From: an uncultured Actinomycetes bacterium
GTDB lineage: Bacteria > Actinomycetota > Thermoleophilia > Solirubrobacterales > Thermoleophilaceae
Direction: 5' to 3'
Assembly (NCBI GenBank): GCA_946481495.1
Contig: CAMLNW010000011.1
Span: 1-20,657, forward strand
Length of the DNA: 20,657 bases
The notes under the pieces are model-generated. The model made no database searches. It was not told where the DNA came from and saw only the letters and a program-made list of their open reading frames with translations. A program made the translations under genes and the position numbers. Shown here in pieces: positions 12,004-20,657 of the stretch. Position 1 is the first letter of the stretch; each line of letters opens with the position of its first letter.

Positions 12004-13878
12004 GTGCCCGACACCGTCGAGCTGAGCCGCGCCGAGCGCGTCGCCGAGCAGCGCCGCGCGCTGCCGGACTCGCCTGGCGTCTACCTGTTCAAGGACGAGC
12101 GTGGCGCCGTCATCTACGTCGGCAAGGCGAAGTCGATCCGCAAACGCGTCGGCTCGCACTTCTCGAAGCCGGGCAACCGCTCGGCGCTCGAGATGACGTC
12201 GTCGGTCGCCGAGATCGACTTCATCGCGACCGAGACCGAGGCCGAGGCGTTGCTCGCCGAGCAAGAGTTCATCAAGCGCCACCGGCCACGCTTCAACGTC
12301 CGGCTGCGCGACGACAAGTCCTACCCCTACATCGGGATCTCGCTCGACGAGGACTATCCGCGCGTCTACTTCACCCGCGAGAAGCACCGCCGCAACCGCG
12401 CCTACTTCGGCCCGTTCTCGAACGCCAAGCGGGTGCGCGAGACGCTCGACCTGCTCGGCAAGGTCTTCCAGCACCGCACCTGCGAGGGCAAGGAGCCGGG
12501 CCGCCAGTCCGGCAGCCCGTGCCTCGACTACTTCATCAAGCGCTGCCAGGCGCCCTGTGTCGGCTACGTGTCGAAGGAGGAGTACCGCGAGAACGTCGAC
12601 ACGATCGTCGCGTTCCTCTCCGGCCGCTACCGCGAGATCGAGCGCGAACTCGAGCAGAGCATGAAGCTCGCCGCCGCCGACCAGGAGTTCGAGTCGGCCG
12701 CCCACTTCCGCAACCGCCTGCGCGCCGTCCGCTCGCTGCTCGAGCGCCAGCGGATCGCCAACGAGTCGGTCGGCACGCTCGACGCGATCGCCGTCGCCGT
12801 CGAGGAGGCCGACGCCAACGCCCAGGTCTTCCAGGTTCGCGACGGCGTGCTCGCCGACCGCCAGAGCTTCTACCTCGAGAACGCGGGGCAGCGCGACGAG
12901 GCCGACGTGCTCGAGGAGTTCGTCCTCCAGTACTACGCGAGCTCGCTGTCGATCCCGCCGCAGGTGATCGTCCCGCGCGGCGACGCCGACTTCGGGCTGC
13001 TCGCGGAGGCGCTCGGCGAACGGCGCGGGGCGCCGGTCGAGGTCCGCCATGCCGAGCGCGGCGACAAGCGGCGGATCTTCGAGCTCGCCCAGCGCAACGC
13101 GCGGCTGGCGCTCGACCAGGACCGGCTGCGCTCCGAGCACCGCCGCTCGCGGCGGATCGAGGCGATCGAGGGCCTGCAGCGCGAGCTCGGGATGGCGGCG
13201 CTGCCGATGCGGATCGAGTGCTTTGACATATCGAACCTCGGTGCGACCCACACCGTCGCCTCGATGGTTGTCTTCGAGGGCGGCGCGCCGAAGAAGTCCG
13301 ACTACCGCCGCTTCAAGATCCGCGACGCCGCCCAGGACGATTTCGCTGCGATGGGGGAGGTGCTGCGCCGGCGCGTCGCGCAGTTCAAATCGCAGCGTGA
13401 GATCTCACCGCACGAGAAGCAGCACGACGCGAGCTTCGCCGCGCTGCCGGCGCTGATCGTGATCGACGGCGGCAAGGGTCAACTCGGCGCCGGACTGCCC
13501 GAGCTCGAGGAGCTGCGCGAGCTGGGCACCACCGTCGTCAGCCTCGCCAAGCGGATCGAGGAGGTCTTCGTGCCCGGCCGCTCGGCACCGCTGCTGCTGC
13601 CGCACGACCGCGCGCCACTGCAGCTGCTGCAGCGTGTCCGCGACGAGGCCCACCGCTTCGCGATCGAGCACCACCGCTTGCGCCGCGACAAGGCGATGAC
13701 GCGCTCGGTGCTCGACGACATCCCCGGCGTCGGCCCAACCCGCAAGCGCGCGATCCTCAACCACTTCGGCACGCCCGAGCAGGTGCTCGCCGCCAGTCGC
13801 GAGCAGCTCGAGGGCGTCCCCGGCCTACCTGGGAAGGTCGCCCGCGAGATCCACCAGCATCTCCACCGCGTCGACTAA
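12004..13878 (+). CDS. uvrC: Excinuclease ABC subunit C
   Basis: UvrC makes both incisions flanking a lesion in nucleotide excision repair, acting with UvrA and UvrB. The order of domains is complete. A GIY-YIG nuclease is at residues 24-105 (SPGVYLF, IYVGKAKSIRKRV, EAEALLAEQEFIKRHRPRFNV). The Cys-containing CLDYFIKRCQAPCVGY segment comes next, then a UVR helix pair (AADQEFESAAHFRNRLRAVRSLLE) that contacts UvrB. The RNase H-like second nuclease has FDISNLGATHTVASMVVFEGG and LIVIDGGKGQL, and tandem helix-hairpin-helix motifs close the protein (DDIPGVGPTRKRAILNHFG, GVPGLPGKVAREI). The 624-residue length is normal. The GTG at 12004 follows a putative -10 by 7 nt. The stop overlaps that of the convergent DUF3105 gene. 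The gene lies just upstream of rapZ, as in many actinobacteria, but here with a reversed gene between. Confidence 0.97.
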   Translation: MPDTVELSRAERVAEQRRALPDSPGVYLFKDERGAVIYVGKAKSIRKRVGSHFSKPGNRSALEMTSSVAEIDFIATETEAEALLAEQEFIKRHRPRFNVRLRDDKSYPYIGISLDEDYPRVYFTREKHRRNRAYFGPFSNAKRVRETLDLLGKVFQHRTCEGKEPGRQSGSPCLDYFIKRCQAPCVGYVSKEEYRENVDTIVAFLSGRYREIERELEQSMKLAAADQEFESAAHFRNRLRAVRSLLERQRIANESVGTLDAIAVAVEEADANAQVFQVRDGVLADRQSFYLENAGQRDEADVLEEFVLQYYASSLSIPPQVIVPRGDADFGLLAEALGERRGAPVEVRHAERGDKRRIFELAQRNARLALDQDRLRSEHRRSRRIEAIEGLQRELGMAALPMRIECFDISNLGATHTVASMVVFEGGAPKKSDYRRFKIRDAAQDDFAAMGEVLRRRVAQFKSQREISPHEKQHDASFAALPALIVIDGGKGQLGAGLPELEELRELGTTVVSLAKRIEEVFVPGRSAPLLLPHDRAPLQLLQRVRDEAHRFAIEHHRLRRDKAMTRSVLDDIPGVGPTRKRAILNHFGTPEQVLAASREQLEGVPGLPGKVAREIHQHLHRVD

Positions 13879-14591
13879 GGGATCAGCTCGGGGCCCTTGC
13901 CGCGGTTGGCCTCCTTGAAGGCCTCCAACGCCGTGAAGACGTCGTCGCGGTACTCGTTGCAGCCGAGCAGGCGTCCCGTTCCGTACTTCCCGGGCTTGCG
14001 GTTCCAAGCGGTCGCCGCGACGTCGTACTCCATGCTGCTGTTCGGGACCAGGACCATCAGCTGCGAGTCGTGGTCGTAGTAGGCCTTGAGGCTCGCGCGG
14101 GCATCGCTGGGCAGGTCGCGCTTGAACCAGACGATCACGCGGCTGTGCTCGAGCGTGTGGACGAGCCGCTGCGTATCCGGCGCGACCGAATAGGCGCCGT
14201 CCTCGGCTGGCACCGGGTCGTGGCGGCCGGAAGTCGGTGGGTTCGACGAGTAGCGCACCGGCGGGTCCTGCCCGGTGACGTGCTCGTTGCTCTTCGCCTT
14301 GAAGCTCTTCAGCTCGCAATCCGCGGCCGCCGCGCCCTCCTCGACGCCGTCGACGTCCTCCGGAACCTTGAACAGACCCTTGTCCGGAAGCAGGTCCTCG
14401 GCCTCCTGGCTGACCGTGACGTCGGCGCGCGGATCTGGGGCGACGATGTCGTCGCCATCGGAGTCGCCGGCGATGCTGGCGATCATCGCGACGACCGCGA
14501 TCGTCGCGAGCACCACCGCCACCCCGCCGGCCGCGTAGCCAGCCACGAGGCTGCGGCCGGACGCGCGCTCCTGGTCCCCTCCGTCGGCCAT
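13875..14591 (-). CDS. Membrane-anchored DUF3105 family protein (238 aa)
   Basis: A short cytoplasmic start (MADGGDQERASGR) precedes one transmembrane helix (about 15-42, AGYAAGGVAVVLATIAVVAMIASIAG). The rest is extracytoplasmic. It has the DUF3105 hallmarks: YSSNPPTSGRHDPVPAEDGAYS, then LVHTLEHSRVIVWFK, where the family usually has HxLEHG. LMVLVPNSSM and WNRKPGKYGTGRLLGCNEY follow. Function in the family is unknown. The conserved His/Glu residues have been taken to suggest metal or ligand binding, which I cannot confirm here. It is divergent from rapZ (53 nt between starts) and convergent with uvrC, sharing a CTAA at 13875-13878. TACTGT 9 nt upstream of the ATG suggests leaderless transcription. 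Confidence 0.85.
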   Translation of the reverse strand: MADGGDQERASGRSLVAGYAAGGVAVVLATIAVVAMIASIAGDSDGDDIVAPDPRADVTVSQEAEDLLPDKGLFKVPEDVDGVEEGAAAADCELKSFKAKSNEHVTGQDPPVRYSSNPPTSGRHDPVPAEDGAYSVAPDTQRLVHTLEHSRVIVWFKRDLPSDARASLKAYYDHDSQLMVLVPNSSMEYDVAATAWNRKPGKYGTGRLLGCNEYRDDVFTALEAFKEANRGKGPELIP

Positions 14592-14600
14592 CGTGGGCGA

Positions 14601-14606
14601 ACAGTA
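14601..14606 (-). promoter_or_regulatory. Putative -10 element for the DUF3105 gene (leaderless)
   Basis: The minus strand reads TACTGT, 9 nt before the ATG at 14591. Confidence 0.45.
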
Positions 14607-14607
14607 G

Positions 14608-16598
<1,991 letters not shown>

Positions 16599-16599
<1 letters not shown>

Positions 16600-17783
16600 T
16601 GCTGAACCGCAAGACCGTCCGCGACCTGGATCTCCAGGGCGGCGAGCGCGTGCTCGTCCGCGTGGACTTCAACGTCCCGCTCGAGGACGGGCGGGTCACC
16701 GACGACGCCCGGATCCGCGCCGCGCTGCCGACGATCGAGCTGCTGCTCGACGTCGGCGCGCGGCTGATCCTCTGCTCGCACCTCGGCCGGCCGAAGGACC
16801 GCGAGCCGGCGACGTCGCTGAAGCCGGCGTCGGACCGGCTGCGCGAGCTGGTCGACGCGCCGGTCGCGCAGGCGGGCGCGGTCGTCGGCGACGAGGTCCG
16901 CGCGGCGGTCGACGCGCTCGAGCCGGGCGCGATCCTGGTGCTCGAGAACACGCGCTGGGAGGCGGGGGAGAAGGCCAACGACGCGGAGCTGGCGCGCGAG
17001 CTCGCCTCCTACGCCGACGTCTACGTAAACGACGCGTTTGGCGCGGCCCACCGCGCCCACGCGACGACCGCCGGCGTCGCCGAGCACCTGCCGGCCGTCG
17101 CCGGCCTCCTGCTCGAGCGCGAGGTGAACACGCTCGACGGGATCGTCGAGGACCCCGACCGGCCGCTCTGCGTCGTGCTCGGTGGGGCGAAGGTCACCGA
17201 CAAGGTCGCGCTGATCGACCGCTTCCTCGACACCGCCGACAGCGTCCTGATCGGCGGGGCGATGTGCTTCAGCTTCTTCCGCGCCCAGGGCATCCCGACC
17301 GGCGACTCGCTGGTCGAGGAGGAGGGCGTCGAGCTGGCGCGCAAGGCGCTCGAGAAGACCGAGGGATCGAGCTGTCGCCTGCTGCTGCCGGTCGACCTCG
17401 TGCTCGGCGACCGCTTCGCCGCCGACGCTGACCGCTGCGAGCTCGACGGCGTCGACGTGCCAGACGGCTGGATGGGGCTCGACGTCGGGCCCGAGACCGC
17501 CGCCGCCTACGCCCGCGAGGTCGCGGCTGCCGGCACCGTCTTCTGGAACGGCCCGATGGGCGCGTTCGAGCTGGAGCCGTTCTCGGGTGGCACGCGTGCC
17601 GTCGCGGAGGCCGTCGCCGCCGCGCCTGGCACGACCGTGATCGGCGGTGGCGACTCCGCCGCCGCGATCGCCTCGTTCGGCCTCGCCGACGCGGTCACAC
17701 ACATGTCAACGGGCGGCGGCGCCGCCCTCGAGCTGTTGGAGGGCAAGCCCCTTCCCGGAGTGGAGGCCCTCGATGCCGTCTGA
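16599..17783 (+). CDS. pgk: Phosphoglycerate kinase
   Basis: PGK transfers the acyl phosphate of 1,3-bisphosphoglycerate to ADP, the first ATP-yielding step of lower glycolysis. Visible signatures are RVLVRVDFNVPLEDG near the N-terminus, CSHLGRPK, ENTRWEAGEKAND, YVNDAFGAAHRAHA, VLGGAKVTDKVALI, WNGPMGAFE, and the nucleotide-binding GGGDSAAAI near the C-terminus with STGGGAALELLEGKPLPG. At 394 residues it is full length. The GTG at 16599 is formed by the last base of the gap stop (TAGTG), giving the expected VLNRKTVRDLDL start by coupled translation. The gene overlaps tpiA by 11 nt. Confidence 0.98.
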
Positions 17784-18536
17784 GAGAACCCCCTATATCG
17801 CGGGCAACTGGAAGCTGTGGGGGACGCGCGCCCAGGCGGCCGACTACTGCGAGCGGCTGCTGGCGCTGCTTCCCGACGCGGGTCGGCGCCGTCCCGACGT
17901 CGGCCTTTGCGTGCCGTACACCTCGCTCGAGACCGTCGCGACCGCACTGCAGGGCTCCGGCGTGATCGTCGCGGCCCAGAACATGCACCAGGCCGAGAGC
18001 GGCGCCTACACCGGCGAGGTCTCCGCGCCGATGCTGCTCGAGCTCGGCGTTGACGCCGTCGTGCTCGGCCACTCCGAGCGGCGCGAGCTGTTCGGCGAGA
18101 CCGACCGTGCGCTGTCCGAGAAGGTCCCGGCTGCACTCGAGGCCGGTCTGCAGCCGATCCTCTGCGTCGGCGAGACCGAGGAGGAGCGCGAGGCCGGCGA
18201 CATGGAGCGCAAGCTGCGCCACCAGGTCCAGGAGGCGCTCGAGCAGGTCGCCGACGACCGGCTCGCTGACGTCGTGATCGCCTACGAGCCGATCTGGGCG
18301 ATCGGCACCGGCAAGGTCGCGACGCCGGACCAGGCCCAGGAGGCGACCTCGTTCGTCCGGGCGCTGGTGGGGGACCGCTCGGCCGACGCTGCCGAGCGCG
18401 TCCGCGTCCTCTACGGCGGCAGCGTCAAGCCTGAGAACGCCGGCGAGATACTCGAACAGGCCGACATCGATGGTGCGCTGGTCGGCGGCGCGAGCCTCGA
18501 TCCCGACTCCTTCGCACGGATAGTCGCCGCAGCCGA

Positions 18537-18540
<4 letters not shown>
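17773..18540 (+). CDS. tpiA: Triosephosphate isomerase
   Basis: The enzyme interconverts dihydroxyacetone phosphate and glyceraldehyde-3-phosphate in a TIM barrel. Catalytic elements are intact: GNWKLWGT (Asn and Lys near residues 11-13), LGHSERRELFGE with the catalytic His, AYEPIWAIGTGKVATP with the base Glu and flexible loop 6, and YGGSVKPEN plus GALVGGASL for phosphate binding. The length of 255 residues is normal. The ATG at 17773 lies inside the end of pgk and has GGAGG (17762-17766) 6 nt upstream, a strong ribosome site. The stop overlaps the gpmI start (ATGA). No secG follows, although secG often follows tpiA in other bacteria. Confidence 0.98.
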
Positions 18541-20105
<1,565 letters not shown>

Positions 20106-20121
20106 GCCGAGCGGAGCATTC

Positions 20122-20657
20122 TTGGACCTAGGGCCCGAAAAATCGTCCGACGGCGTGTTCGAGGTCGACGCGCGCGACGGCGACGCCCGCGCCGGCCTCC
20201 TCCGCACCCCGCACGGCGACGTCCGCACGCCGGCCTTCGTGCCGCTGGCCTCGAACGCCTCGGTGCGCGGCCTGTTGCCGGGCGAGGTCGCCGAGCTCGG
20301 CTACGACATGGTGCTCGGCAACACCTTCCACCTCTTCATTACGCCCGGTGAGGACTACGTCGCGGCGGCCGGCGGGCTTCACCGCTTCATGGGCTGGGAC
20401 GGGCCGATCGTCACCGACTCCGGCGGCTTCCAGGTCTTCTCGATGGGCCACGGCAGCGTCGCCGACGAGATCAAGGGCCGCCGCGACGGGCGCAAGAACA
20501 TGGTCCACGAGATCTCCGAGGACGGCGTCCGCTTCCAGTCCTACACCGACGGCGGCGAGCGCTTCATGGGCCCCGAGACCTCGATGGAGGTCCAGGCGAA
20601 GCTCGGCTCCGACATCGCGCTCGCCTTCGACGAGTGCACGCCCTTCCATGCCGATCG
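20122..20657 (+). CDS. tgt: tRNA-guanine(34) transglycosylase (N-terminal part, cut by window edge)
   Basis: About 178 codons are present. Tgt exchanges guanine-34 of GUN-anticodon tRNAs for the queuine precursor preQ1. Family motifs seen are AGLLRTPHGDVRTPAFVPLAS, LGNTFHLFITPG, GGLHRFMGWDGPIVTDSGGFQVFS with the active-site Asp of DSGGFQ, and ETSMEVQAKLGSDIALAFDECTPF with the second conserved Asp. The zinc-binding Cys/His cluster would lie beyond the edge. The TTG at 20122 is preferred because GGAG (20113-20116) is 5 nt upstream. An in-frame GTG at 20155 is an alternative and would remove a poorly conserved 11-residue start. It follows gpmI by 16 nt and is probably co-transcribed. Confidence 0.93.
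   Translation, partial: MDLGPEKSSDGVFEVDARDGDARAGLLRTPHGDVRTPAFVPLASNASVRGLLPGEVAELGYDMVLGNTFHLFITPGEDYVAAAGGLHRFMGWDGPIVTDSGGFQVFSMGHGSVADEIKGRRDGRKNMVHEISEDGVRFQSYTDGGERFMGPETSMEVQAKLGSDIALAFDECTPFHAD

Overview
The window is a GC-rich bacterial chromosome segment, most likely from an actinobacterium. The Thermoleophilia/Solirubrobacter-like lineage is my best guess. The reasons are uniformly high GC with frequent GTG starts, the uvrC / rapZ / gap-pgk-tpiA neighbourhood, DUF2277 and DUF3105 proteins, and a secreted protein with Cys/Lys-rich 'LKGKCV..KKK' repeats. The species assignment is inference. No rRNA, tRNA, CRISPR array, insertion sequence or phage gene is visible. Apart from one toxin-antitoxin pair, the region looks like native chromosome.

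Layout. 1-255 (-) is the start of an enoyl-CoA hydratase that runs off the left edge. 256-497 is non-coding and rich in inverted repeats. 498-752 (-) is a small membrane protein, divergent from uppP (813-1646), which is followed by a four-helix membrane protein (1657-2013) and a frameshifted nhaA (2014-3166). 3224-5977 is a tight four-gene operon with 4-nt GTGA overlaps. It holds two TadE-like pseudopilins, a TadZ/CpaE-like NTPase lacking the Walker A lysine, and an unusual fusion of a TadG-like N-terminus to a VanY-type carboxypeptidase and a lytic transglycosylase. 6002-6635 is a VapBC-type toxin-antitoxin pair with an evident operator palindrome. 6673-7994 is a frameshifted secreted zinc metalloprotease. 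It meets head-on a secreted clan GH-A glycosidase (7995-9479, -). Then come DUF2277 (9535-9807), a MaoC-type hydratase (9843-10307), a DHA2-family MFS exporter (10304-11914, -), uvrC (12004-13878), a membrane-anchored DUF3105 protein (13875-14591, -), rapZ (14645-15529), the glycolytic operon gap-pgk-tpiA-gpmI (15577-20105), and the start of tgt (20122 to the right edge).

How the genes work together. gap, pgk, tpiA and gpmI cover consecutive lower-glycolysis steps and are translationally packed (1-nt, 11-nt and 4-nt overlaps). The yvcK and whiA genes that commonly separate rapZ from gap are absent here. The 3224-5977 operon suggests a Tad-type envelope apparatus that carries its own peptidoglycan-opening enzymes.

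Two genome-architecture signals stand out. First, nearly every first-in-transcript gene has a TANNNT -10-like hexamer 7-10 nt before its start codon, which is the signature of leaderless mRNAs. Second, all three convergent gene pairs have abutting or overlapping stop codons (CTAG/CTAA), leaving no room for intergenic terminators. Two genes (nhaA and the metalloprotease) carry frameshifts that may be real decay or assembly errors.
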